NCBI GenBank assembly: GCA_021848765.1
Contig: JAJZTU010000019.1
Coordinates: forward strand, 1 to 21,510
From: Bacillota bacterium
Lineage (GTDB): Bacteria; Bacillota; GCA-003054495; Carboxydocellales; JAJZTU01
Direction of reading: 5' to 3'
DNA length: 21,510 nt
The notes under the pieces were generated by a model. That model did no database searches. It saw nothing but the letters and a program-made list of their open reading frames with translations, and was not told the origin of the DNA. Below, in pieces: positions 6,745 to 14,335 of the stretch (its first letter is position 1; the number at the start of each line of letters is the position of its first letter). The position numbers and the translations under genes were made by a program.

Positions 6745-9345
6745 TTAGTTATCCTCTTTGTCAAACCGCAGCCCGTCTTCTCCGGCGCTCAAGACGACAG
6801 TATCTTTGGGCAAGATCTCTCCTCTGACCATCAGGCGGCTTAAGGGGGTTTCCACTTCCTGCTGGATCAGGCGTTTTAACGGCCGGGCGCCATAGGCCGG
6901 CTCATAACCATTGGCAGCCAGGTAGTCCAGGGCGCTGTCATCCCACTCCAGCTTGCTTCCGGTGCCGTTATGAATACGCACTGCCAGTCCTTTTAACAGG
7001 ATATCGGCGATTTGCTTAATTTGCGGCTGGGTGAGGGCATGGAAGACCACGATTTCGTCCACCCGGTTGAGAAACTCGGGACGGAACTGCTGGCGCAGAA
7101 TACCCAGCACACTTTTCTCCATTTGCCCAAAGTCCCCGCCATGCTCCTGGTAGGCCAGGATTTCCTGGCTGCCCAGGTTGGAGGTCATGATTACCACAGT
7201 GTTGCGGAAATTCACCGTACGCCCCTGGCCGTCAGTAAGCCGGCCATCGTCAAGCAACTGCAGCAGCACGTTAAATACGTCGTGGTGGGCTTTTTCGATT
7301 TCATCGAGCAAAATTACCGAGTAGGGCTTGCGCCGTACTGCTTCGGTAAGTTGGCCGCCTTCCTCGTAGCCTACATAACCGGGAGGTGCGCCAATCAAAC
7401 GGGCCACCGTGTGCTTTTCCATGTACTCGGACATATCCAGGCGCACGATATTGCGCTCATCGTCGAAGAGAGCCTGGGCCAAGGCCCGGGCCAATTCAGT
7501 TTTACCCACACCGGTTGGGCCCAGAAAAATAAAACTGCCTATGGGGCGGTTGGGGTCTTTGATACCCGCCCGGGCGCGCAGCACGGCATCTGCCACTGCT
7601 TGCACCGCTTCGTCCTGGCCGATTACCCGCTTGTGCAGTTCGTCATCCAGATGGATTAGTTTTTCTTTTTCCCCTTCCATCAGCTTGCTGACCGGGATTC
7701 CGGTCCAACGGCTGACTACCCGGGCAATATCCTCTTCATCCACTTCTTCTTTCAGCAACATCCCGTGTTTTTGTTTTCCGGCCAGAAGTTCTTCTTCAGC
7801 TTTGAGACGGCGCTCCAGGCTGTCCAAACGGCTGTACTTCAATTCGGCCAGGCGGTTTAAGTCGTATTCCCGCTCGGCCCGCTCCATTTCCTGGCGGGTT
7901 TCTTCTATTTCTTTCTTTAACTGGCGCACCCGGGAAATGGCTTGTTTTTCTACCTGCCACTGGGCCTTCATGGCATCAGCCTCAGTGCCCAGGCCGGCCA
8001 GTTGCTCTTTAATCTTTTTCAGGCGCTCCTCGGAAGCCGGGTCTTTTTCTTTGCTTAAGGCCGCTTCCTCGATTTCCAACTGCATGATACGCCTGGTGAT
8101 TTCATCAAGGGCAGTCGGCATGCTGTCAATTTCCGTCCGCAGCCTGGCCGCCGCTTCATCCATCAGGTCAATGGCCTTGTCGGGCAGAAAACGGTCGGAA
8201 ATATAACGGTCGGACAAAGTTGCTGCAGCCACGATGGCCCCGTCCTGGATGCGCACCCCATGGTGTACTTCATAGCGTTCTTTCAGGCCGCGCAAAATGG
8301 AGATGGTATCTTCCACAGAGGGCGGATTGACCACTACCGGCTGAAAACGCCTTTCCAGGGCCGCATCTTTTTCCACATGCTTGCGGTATTCGTCCAGGGT
8401 AGTAGCGCCGATGGTATGCAGCTCGCCCCGGGCCAGCATGGGCTTCAGGAGGTTGCCGGCGTCCATGGCCCCTTCTGCGGCCCCGGCCCCCACCACCGTG
8501 TGCAGTTCATCTATAAACAGGATAATTCTGCCCGCAGATTGCTGTACTTCCTTCAGCACTGCTTTTAAGCGTTCCTCAAATTCGCCCCGGTACTTGGCCC
8601 CTGCCACCAGAGAGCCCATGTCCAGCCCGATCAGGAGTTTATCCTTTAGCCCCTCAGGCACGTCGCCGGCCACGATGCGCCGGGCCAGCCCTTCCACAAT
8701 GGCTGTCTTGCCCACACCCGGCTCCCCGATGAGGACGGGGTTATTCTTGGTACGCCGGGACAGGATTTCAATCACGCGCCGGATTTCGTCGTCCCGGCCA
8801 ATTACCTGGGCCAGTTTGCCCTCCCGGGCCAGTTTAGTAAGGTCCCGGCCATACCGCTGCAGGGCCTCGTATGTCTCTTCCGGGTTTTCGCCGGTCACCC
8901 GCTGGTTACCCCGGATGGCGCGCAGAGATTCCAGCAGCTTGTTGCGGGATAAACCCACCTGCCGCAGCGCATCCCTGGTTTCCGGTTCTCCTTCTTCCAG
9001 CAAACCCAACAACAGGTGTTCCACACTGATGTAGTCATCCTTCATATCCCTGGCTTCCTTTTCCGCCCGGGCCATTACCCGGGCCAGGCCGGTCCCCAGG
9101 CGGAGGGAACTTTCGTAACCGGTTACACTGGGTATTTTTTTCAACAAATCCTCGTTTTTACCGGTAAGTGCCCCGGTGTTTACCCCGGCATGCTCCAGGA
9201 AGCGGGGTACCAAACCACCTTCCTGATTCAGCAAGGCCGCCAGTAAATGTTTACCCGTCACTTCCTGATGATGTCTCTCCGCAGCCAGTTGTTGTGCGGC
9301 TGTTACGGCTTCCCTTGATTTTTGGGTATAACGGTTTATGTCCAT
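6745..9345 (-). CDS. clpB: ATP-dependent disaggregase ClpB
   Basis: Hsp100 chaperone that threads aggregated proteins through a hexameric ring, working with DnaK. It has 866 residues, the normal length. The order is: Clp N-domain (1-145), AAA-1 with Walker A GEPGVGKT (207-214) and FIDELHT, the coiled-coil middle domain (about 405-525) that separates ClpB from ClpA/ClpC, AAA-2 with Walker A GPTGVGKT near 605, LLDEIEKAH and the GYVGYEEGG pore loop, and the D2 small domain. I chose the ATG at 9345 (MDINRYTQKS), with AGGGGTG five bases upstream; a GTG six bases earlier is in frame but badly spaced. The dnaK relic lies just upstream, and read-through from its promoter may drive clpB. The coding sequence is intact although both neighbours are damaged. 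Confidence 0.97.
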   Translation of the reverse strand: MDINRYTQKSREAVTAAQQLAAERHHQEVTGKHLLAALLNQEGGLVPRFLEHAGVNTGALTGKNEDLLKKIPSVTGYESSLRLGTGLARVMARAEKEARDMKDDYISVEHLLLGLLEEGEPETRDALRQVGLSRNKLLESLRAIRGNQRVTGENPEETYEALQRYGRDLTKLAREGKLAQVIGRDDEIRRVIEILSRRTKNNPVLIGEPGVGKTAIVEGLARRIVAGDVPEGLKDKLLIGLDMGSLVAGAKYRGEFEERLKAVLKEVQQSAGRIILFIDELHTVVGAGAAEGAMDAGNLLKPMLARGELHTIGATTLDEYRKHVEKDAALERRFQPVVVNPPSVEDTISILRGLKERYEVHHGVRIQDGAIVAAATLSDRYISDRFLPDKAIDLMDEAAARLRTEIDSMPTALDEITRRIMQLEIEEAALSKEKDPASEERLKKIKEQLAGLGTEADAMKAQWQVEKQAISRVRQLKKEIEETRQEMERAEREYDLNRLAELKYSRLDSLERRLKAEEELLAGKQKHGMLLKEEVDEEDIARVVSRWTGIPVSKLMEGEKEKLIHLDDELHKRVIGQDEAVQAVADAVLRARAGIKDPNRPIGSFIFLGPTGVGKTELARALAQALFDDERNIVRLDMSEYMEKHTVARLIGAPPGYVGYEEGGQLTEAVRRKPYSVILLDEIEKAHHDVFNVLLQLLDDGRLTDGQGRTVNFRNTVVIMTSNLGSQEILAYQEHGGDFGQMEKSVLGILRQQFRPEFLNRVDEIVVFHALTQPQIKQIADILLKGLAVRIHNGTGSKLEWDDSALDYLAANGYEPAYGARPLKRLIQQEVETPLSRLMVRGEILPKDTVVLSAGEDGLRFDKEDN

Positions 9346-9399
9346 GTGCACACCCCTTTTCCTGACATATCAATTCTCCTGGCTATATCACTTTCCTGT

Positions 9400-9713
9400 T
9401 TATAGGACTGTTATTTTGACTTTCCTTTTATAGCCATCCAATAACAGCACGTTTTTTACTTCCCCGGCCAGTACCCCGCCCTGGATGGCTGCACCGATGG
9501 CTACCACTTCGTCCGGGTTAACGCCCTGATGGGGATCCTTGCCGCCGGTCAACCGGCGTACCAGTTTCTGCACTGCGGGAATCCGGGTAGAACCGCCCAC
9601 CAAAATCACTTCGTCAATATCCTTTTCCGCCAGCTTAGCGTCAGCCAAGGCCGCCAGTACCGGCCCTCGGCAGAGTTGGTGGTACCCAAATCAATTCCGA
9701 CAGTTTTAGCCAT
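9400..9713 (-). pseudogene. dnaK: dnaK relic: N-terminal tip joined out of frame to a mid-protein piece
   Basis: The gene opens with an intact ribosome site (AAAAGGAGG) and ATG, then reads MAKTVGIDLGTTNSA, the exact N-terminus of Hsp70/DnaK. At about 9665-9669 it jumps, with a frame change, to GPVLAALADAKLAEKD and on through ILVGGSTRIPAVQKLV and NPDEVVAIGAAIQGG to VLLLD. These are subdomain segments that normally lie about 290-380 residues into DnaK. After VLLLD the conserved VTPLSLGIE is replaced by GYKRKVKITVL and a stop. The ATPase middle, the substrate-binding domain and the lid are all missing. This is a remnant, not a small chaperone. A functional dnaK must be elsewhere if ClpB is to disaggregate in the usual way. 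Confidence 0.9.
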
Positions 9714-9780
9714 TGTTTAAACCTCCTTTTAGTGACCTTGTTTTACTTTGACCTTTTGACTTTTCCTGACTTTTAAGATA

Positions 9781-9809
9781 ATTATCTTGCTTCTGACTAA
9801 ATAAATCAA
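9781..9809 (-). promoter_or_regulatory. Likely promoter of the dnaK relic/clpB unit, with an overlapping palindrome
   Basis: TTGATT (9804-9809) and GATAAT (9781-9786) are separated by 17 bases on the minus strand, close to sigma-A consensus. The -10 box lies inside a perfect 14-bp palindrome AAGATAATTATCTT (9775-9788), a possible operator. Between it and the ribosome site are four GTCA motifs (TGAC on + at 9733, 9749, 9757 and 9767). I see neither a CIRCE (HrcA) nor a HAIR (HspR) element. Confidence 0.6.
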
Positions 9810-9945
9810 CAGGCCTGTAACAGCCTGGATAACTATATTTTTCCTCTTATCAGCATTTGGTCAGGAAAGGTCAGTGTTTCTCCGGCAGGCATGTTTTTCC
9901 TTTGTTTTCCGCGTTCCGTTATGTGAATGTTTTCGCCTGTAGAGC

Positions 9946-10935
9946 TTGCATAACCGGGGGGACGGGCTGGATTCCAAAGCAGCCAATACCTACATTCATC
10001 ATTGTATTGTGGCCAATAACTCCTGCGACGGCATCAAAGTCTGGGGCAACAACAGCAAAATTGAGAACTGCCTGATATACGGTACCGGTGACGGTGACAC
10101 CAGTCCCAGTCCCTGGGCGGGGATTGTAATTGACCAGATAGAGCAGGCCGGGTCTGGTTTCCAGATTATCAACACCACGTTGGCAAATGACCGGCGTGAA
10201 CATGGGTATCTGATGTATGTCCAGTACGGCGGGGGAGTACCCATTACACTAATGCTGAAAAACTGTATAATGTCTCACGGTCCGGGGCGTGTATATATTG
10301 GTTCCAATGTTACCTTTACTTCAGACCACAATCTTTTTTACCTGCCAGGCCAGAATGTGCCTATCGAAGTTGCGGGACGGGAATATACAGCAGCCGAAAT
10401 AGAATCAGGTGCTTTGGGTCCCGGCAACCTGGCCCGGGACCCGCTGTTTGTTAAATTGAGTTTATCGGATCCGGACGGATATCAATTGCAAGCAGGCAGC
10501 CCCGCCATTAATGCCGGTACCATCCAAGGCGCTCCGGCAGATGACCTCCGGCACAGGGCCAGACCCTACGGTAGCGCACCTGATATGGGGGCCTTTGAAT
10601 GGCAAGGTCCCGCCCAACCACCTACAGTAGTGAAAAGCGACCCGGTGAACAATGCTACGGGAGTGCCGGTAAACAAAAAAATCACCGTAACTTTTAGCGA
10701 GAGTGTCACCAAGGGTAGTACTTTCAGCAAGATAGCGCTAAAAAATGCCAAAGGTAAAACCGTAGCAGTCACCAAAAGTATCAGCGGCAACCAGCTTACC
10801 ATCATTCCGCGTTCCAACCTGGCCTACAACACCAGGCACACGGTCACCATCCCGGCTAAGGCTGTTAAGGACCTGGAAGGCAATCCCCTGGTACTACCTT
10901 ACACCTTCAGCTTTACTACCAAAGCCAAAACCTAA
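9946..10935 (+). pseudogene. Right-handed beta-helix protein with C-terminal Big_5 domain, N-terminally truncated
   Basis: This is the only sizeable gene on the + strand. The visible 329 residues hold the last rungs of a parallel beta-helix (HNRGDGLDSK, IHHCIVANNSCDGIKVWGNN, IENCLIYG, LKNCIMSHG), the typical closing region (GSPAINAGT ... RARPYGSAPDMGAFEW, about 185-223), and a Big_5/SbsA-type Ig-like domain (PPTVVKSDPVNNATGVPV ... YTFSFTTKAKT, about 228-329). Proteins of this type are normally exported and much longer. Here the frame is closed by TAG at 9940-9942, six bases before the first possible start (TTG 9946, no ribosome site), and no signal peptide exists. The 5' part is therefore lost at about 9940. 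The C-terminal half has no internal damage, so the loss may be recent. Confidence 0.75.
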
Positions 10936-10960
10936 CTCAATCCCATACCCGAAACGATAA

Positions 10961-10998
10961 CTTAGGCCCAGGCGCAATGCCTGGGCCAATCATCTAAG
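10961..10998 (+). terminator. Strong hairpin after the beta-helix gene
   Basis: GGCCCAGGC (10965-10973) pairs perfectly with GCCTGGGCC (10979-10987) over a 5-base loop. Outer CTTAG and CTAAG can extend it after a bulge. It lies 25 bases past the stop codon. No T-run follows, so it may be a weak terminator, an mRNA-end structure or a small repeat. Confidence 0.5.
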
Positions 10999-11050
10999 CG
11001 TGGAAATCATCCGGGGTGCAAGCAACGGAGGTGAGCCGCCAAAAATATTT

Positions 11051-11164
11051 ATGGTCCCTCCGTTACGCATTAGTCACCATGAATTGGGGGTGTTCCTGGC
11101 GGTTATCGAGGCCCTCCTGGCACCTGCCGTACTGCTCAATTCTGTTTTAGAGAGGAGGAGATAA
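11051..11164 (+). CDS. Tiny single-helix membrane protein (hypothetical)
   Basis: A 37-residue frame, MVPPLRISHHELGVFLAV..., with one clear hydrophobic segment of about 22 residues (LGVFLAVIEALLAPAVLLNS) and a basic end (LERRR). The frame stays open upstream to a GTG at 11000. A near-perfect ribosome site GGAGGTGA lies at 11027-11034, 16 bases before the ATG and thus too far for ideal use, so the true start is unsure. It ends two bases before the ATT that may start the next frame, and that frame's ribosome site lies in its last codons. I do not recognise the family. It could be a fragment of a decayed gene. Confidence 0.4.
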   Translation: MVPPLRISHHELGVFLAVIEALLAPAVLLNSVLERRR

Positions 11165-11166
11165 CC

Positions 11167-11385
11167 ATTAACACCCATGAGCACTGGCCATTGGGAATCA
11201 GGGGGCAGGTATGGTATCTGATGGGTAGTTATTTTGGCGGTCTTAGCGGGGCCCTGCTGGGTACTTCCATGGATTTACTGGTGCGGGGAGCCGAACTTGG
11301 GGTCGTGTTTCCGTTGGTTATCGGGGCAAACTTGGCAGGGAATTACCGGAACCTGATGCTGACTCGGAATTTTACCGGCGTCTAA
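11167..11385 (+). CDS. Small two-helix membrane protein, possible ATT start (hypothetical)
   Basis: A 72-residue frame (INTHEHWPLGIRGQVWYLMG...) with two hydrophobic segments, about 19-38 (MGSYFGGLSGALLGTSMDLL) and 44-58 (LGVVFPLVIGANLAG), and a polar tail NYRNLMLTRNFTGV. A strong AGGAGGAG ribosome site (11153-11160) is placed six bases before an in-frame ATT at 11167. No ATG, GTG or TTG stands there; the first alternatives are TTG 11191 and ATG 11221, both without ribosome sites, and the second would cut into helix 1. It is either started at ATT, as infC is in E. coli, or a gene with a mutated start. Family not recognised. Confidence 0.5.
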   Translation: MNTHEHWPLGIRGQVWYLMGSYFGGLSGALLGTSMDLLVRGAELGVVFPLVIGANLAGNYRNLMLTRNFTGV

Positions 11386-11399
11386 CCACCCGCCAAAAG

Positions 11400-12617
11400 T
11401 TAGCGAAATTTGAAATAAACCACCAGGGCCAATAATGGCGGGATGACCGTCGTGGTAAACATTACGGGATAACCGTAGGTATTGGCCACCACGCCCCAGA
11501 TTACCGAGCCCAAAGCTACCCCGATATCAAAGGCGGTCCAGTAAGTGGCATTGGCAGCTCCCCGGTTGCTGGGAGGTACATTTCTGATACAGAGAGTTAA
11601 CATGGTGGGTTGGACAAAACCAAAGCCGATTCCGTAAAGGATCCCTGCGGCCACCAGATACAGCGGCCCAGAGGTTTGGGCCAGGACCAGCATGGAGGCA
11701 ACGATAGCCAAGATTCCTGGTAAAACGACCAGGTTGTATCCACGTTGCCCCAGACTATCCACAATTCTCCCGGACAAGGGGCGGGAAAGCAAAGTGGTTA
11801 CGGCAAGGGTGGTAAAGAAGATTCCGGCGGTGCCCATACCCTGCTGGCGCACAAACAGAGCCAGAAAGGAAAGCAGGGAACTGTAGTTAATCGTTACTAA
11901 AAGCATGACAATAGCCGGCCGGATAGCCGTTTTTTCCATGAAGACAAGTTTAGTCCCGCCTGGCCGTTTTTTCAGTTGAGGATACTTAATGGGCAAGGCC
12001 AGGGCAAAAGCGGCCAGAGTTAGCACTGAACAAGTGATGAACAGGGTCCGGAAAGAGAAGCTGTCTATTAGCCACAAACCAATGGCCGGGGCGATAGCCA
12101 GCGAGAAAGCGCTGGTCAGGCTGTAAAAACCCAGGCCCTCCCCTAACCTGCTTGGGGGCACAATGTCCGAGGCAACTGTGCCTGCAGCTGTGTTGCAAAT
12201 TCCCCAGCCAAAGCCTTGGATAAGCCGCAAGAAGAGTAACAGTGTTAAAGGAACCATCCCAATGAAAACAACGGAAGGCAGTAAAAAGATTACCAGGCCA
12301 CTGAGAAAGATGGTTTTCCGGCCGTAACCATCCAGAGCCCAACCCGCAACCGGCCGGATAAACACAGCCGCTATAGTCAATAAAGCCAGAGCCAGCCCGG
12401 CAGTCCCGGTTGACCCTCCTAATTCCTTGATGTAAACGGGCAGGGTAGGGAGAAGGCTATGAAAGGCAATATACACGGTAACGGTAGACAAGCAGATTAG
12501 GACGAAATCCAAGGTCCACAACCGGGGCTTTAGTTGAGGTCCGGTGTCCGGAAGTTGCTCCTGTAGCTGTTCGAAAGGCTGTACTTGATACTGTTCCTGT
12601 AACTTTTCCAAAGTCAT
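11400..12617 (-). CDS. Major facilitator superfamily transporter, 12-helix efflux type
   Basis: 405 residues with about 12 hydrophobic helices in two halves. Between helices 2 and 3 it has the MFS motif-A pattern GWALDGYGRKTIFLSG, and a weaker counterpart SGRIVDSLGQRG in the second half. It resembles arabinose-efflux/YfcJ-like permeases; the substrate cannot be read from sequence. The N-terminus has a 35-residue polar extension rich in LQEQ before helix 1. ATG start with GGAGAT seven bases upstream. It follows rluD by 35 bp, so rluD transcription may enter it. It ends head-to-head with the + strand small membrane frames. This is the first accessory gene inside the broken lspA-rluD//pyrR neighbourhood. 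Confidence 0.88.
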   Translation of the reverse strand: MTLEKLQEQYQVQPFEQLQEQLPDTGPQLKPRLWTLDFVLICLSTVTVYIAFHSLLPTLPVYIKELGGSTGTAGLALALLTIAAVFIRPVAGWALDGYGRKTIFLSGLVIFLLPSVVFIGMVPLTLLLFLRLIQGFGWGICNTAAGTVASDIVPPSRLGEGLGFYSLTSAFSLAIAPAIGLWLIDSFSFRTLFITCSVLTLAAFALALPIKYPQLKKRPGGTKLVFMEKTAIRPAIVMLLVTINYSSLLSFLALFVRQQGMGTAGIFFTTLAVTTLLSRPLSGRIVDSLGQRGYNLVVLPGILAIVASMLVLAQTSGPLYLVAAGILYGIGFGFVQPTMLTLCIRNVPPSNRGAANATYWTAFDIGVALGSVIWGVVANTYGYPVMFTTTVIPPLLALVVYFKFR

Positions 12618-12652
12618 TTCATCATCTCCGGAACCCCAGTTTTGAGCATTTC

Positions 12653-13642
12653 CTACATTGCGCTTTGATTCTGCAGCTTTTTAATTATCCCGGCCATAGG
12701 CTCAGGCACAGGCGCTGAAAACTCCAGGTAATCACCTGTCCTGGGATGCCGGAAACCCAGCACCCCTGCATGCAGCGCCTGGCCCTGCAGGCCAAAATGT
12801 GCTTTCCTGGTCCCGTACTTCGGGTCCCCTACCACCGGATGTCCCAGATAAGCCAGATGTACTCTGATCTGATGGGTACGGCCGGTCTCCAGCTTGCACT
12901 CCACCAGGGTATAATCCCTAAACCTTTCTAAAACGGTATACCTGGTCAAAGCAGGTTTGGAGTTTTTTAAAACTACCGCCATCTTCTTACGGTCCTGGGG
13001 ATCCCGGCCGATGGGGGCCTCCACAACTCCCCCCGGTTCCTGAATATTTCCATGCACCAGGGCTGTGTACCTGCGGGTAACCTCCCGGTCCTTTATCTGG
13101 CCGGCCAGGCTCAGGTGGGCCAAGTCATTCTTGGCTGCCATCATTACCCCGGAGGTATCCTTATCCAGCCGGTGTACAATCCCGGGCCGCATTACCCCGT
13201 TGATGCCCGACAGGTCCTTACAGTGAAACAGCAGGGCGTTTACCAATGTCCCGGAAGTATTCCCCGGAGCCGGGTGGACCACCATTCCCCGGGGCTTATT
13301 TATCACAATTAAATCACTGTCTTCATAAAGAATGTCCAGGGGAATATCCTCCCCCTCTACCTTTAACTCCTCAGGCTCGGGAATCACAAAAACAACCTCA
13401 TCCCCCGGCTTGAGCTTGGCATTGGCTTTTGCCGCCGTACCGTTAACCGTAACCCTGCCTTCGTCAATCAGCTTCTGAATATGGGAACGGGTCATTTCCG
13501 GCACTTCCCCGGTCAGGAAGACGTCCAACCGTTTCCCGGCCTGCCCGGGTTCAGCCTGAAAAACCATAGTGTTATCCCCGGCAAGCAGTCCATGTTCATC
13601 TTCAGAAATGAAATTTACAAGCAATTCCCTGCTTCTGTCCAT
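12653..13642 (-). CDS. rluD: 23S rRNA pseudouridine synthase, RluD family
   Basis: Isomerises uridines in 23S rRNA. It has 329 residues: an S4 RNA-binding domain at about 37-85 (GKRLDVFL ... MTRSHIQKLIDEGRVTVNG), then the RluA-type catalytic domain with GIVHRLDKDTSG (catalytic Asp160) and the closing motif LETGRTHQIRVHLA. The ATG at 13642 has GGGGGT eight bases upstream, inside the end of lspA. A second ATG at residue 26 (MVFQAEPGQ) sits behind GGGGAT and nearer the usual family start, so the first 25 residues are uncertain. The lspA-rluD order is the conserved Firmicutes arrangement normally followed by pyrR. Confidence 0.94.
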   Translation of the reverse strand: MDRSRELLVNFISEDEHGLLAGDNTMVFQAEPGQAGKRLDVFLTGEVPEMTRSHIQKLIDEGRVTVNGTAAKANAKLKPGDEVVFVIPEPEELKVEGEDIPLDILYEDSDLIVINKPRGMVVHPAPGNTSGTLVNALLFHCKDLSGINGVMRPGIVHRLDKDTSGVMMAAKNDLAHLSLAGQIKDREVTRRYTALVHGNIQEPGGVVEAPIGRDPQDRKKMAVVLKNSKPALTRYTVLERFRDYTLVECKLETGRTHQIRVHLAYLGHPVVGDPKYGTRKAHFGLQGQALHAGVLGFRHPRTGDYLEFSAPVPEPMAGIIKKLQNQSAM

Positions 13643-13644
13643 CT

Positions 13645-14109
13645 TTAGTTACCCCCGGTACTGCCCGCTTTGTTAACGGCCTCTTGTCTTAGTATTTCCA
13701 GAATTAGCAAACCAACTCCTACGGTTATGGCCACATCAGCAAAATTGAACACCGGGAAAATCCTAAAATCCAGGAAATCCACCACATGGGCAAAACGCAG
13801 CCGGTCAATAAGGTTCCCCACTGCGCCGCCCACCTGCAGGCCCAGGGCTAACCTCATCAATATCCTGTCCGCAGGAATCCTCCGGTTAAAGACAATAATC
13901 CCCCCGATAACCACAGCCGCTACGGCCACAAAGAACACTGTTTTGTTAGGCAGCATGCCAAAAGCCGCACCTGGATTCAGGACATAGGTTAGATGAAAAA
14001 AATCCTGAATCAGGGGGATAGACTCCCATTCCTTCATGGTAGTCCGAACTACATATTTGGTTATCTGGTCCGCCACCAGGGTAAACAAAGCCACCAGCCA
14101 AAATAACAA
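13645..14109 (-). CDS. lspA: Prolipoprotein signal peptidase (signal peptidase II)
   Basis: Aspartyl protease of the inner membrane that cuts lipoprotein signal peptides. Four membrane helices are visible. The family motifs DQITKY, NPGAAFG, GGAVGNLIDR and VVDFLDF...FNFADVAIT are intact, with the catalytic Asp pair at about D102 and D125. I place the start at TTG 14109 because AGGAGGG lies six bases before it and the resulting 154 residues, with DQ at 14-15, match the family. A GTG at 14139 would add ten unusual residues (MSEEPVGGIG) with a poorly spaced ribosome site. It has its own promoter upstream and ends two bases before rluD. Confidence 0.95.
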   Translation of the reverse strand: MLFWLVALFTLVADQITKYVVRTTMKEWESIPLIQDFFHLTYVLNPGAAFGMLPNKTVFFVAVAAVVIGGIIVFNRRIPADRILMRLALGLQVGGAVGNLIDRLRFAHVVDFLDFRIFPVFNFADVAITVGVGLLILEILRQEAVNKAGSTGGN

Positions 14110-14173
14110 CCCAATCCCTCCTACCGGTTCTTCCGACACCGGAGCAAAATAACCTCTCCAGTGAGTCGCGATA

Positions 14174-14203
14174 ATTGTATCATATGGTGGAAAGTAACTT
14201 CAA
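14174..14203 (-). promoter_or_regulatory. Promoter of lspA-rluD
   Basis: TTGAAG (14198-14203) and TACAAT (14174-14179) are 18 bases apart on the minus strand, a good sigma-A match about 65 bases before the chosen lspA start. Confidence 0.7.
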
Positions 14204-14294
14204 GGTCTTGCTACCGGTCGGACACCTATCCTGCTTTGGCCGAACTCTTTTCGTCGGCTGTCGGGTACCTGTCCCGGACCGATGACCAGTACAA

Positions 14295-14326
14295 AAAAAG
14301 ACCGGCGTAGTTTCCGCCGGTCTTTT
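14295..14326 (-). terminator. Intrinsic terminator after the cytochrome genes
   Basis: On the minus strand AAAAGACCGGCG pairs with CGCCGGTCTTTT across a 7-base loop, followed by more T. It lies 10 bases past the cytochrome b/c stop codon and closes the AOR-Rieske-cytochrome run. Confidence 0.93.
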
Positions 14327-14335
14327 GCATAATAA

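Noticed and set aside
6579..6764. A 61-residue open frame downstream of clpB
   Set aside because: It spans the clpB terminator hairpin, has no ribosome site and shows no recognisable protein pattern.
7409..9034. Long Ser/Arg-rich open frames on the + strand opposite clpB
   Set aside because: Low-complexity translations that mirror clpB codons; clpB itself is intact over the full length.
9714..9945. CIRCE or HAIR heat-shock operator upstream of the dnaK relic
   Set aside because: Neither TTAGCACTC-N9-GAGTGCTAA nor CTTGAGT-N7-ACTCAAG is present, only an unrelated palindrome.
9857..10075. A 72-residue + strand frame overlapping the beta-helix start
   Set aside because: It shadows the beta-helix sequence in another frame and shows no domain; it does not restore the missing N-terminus.
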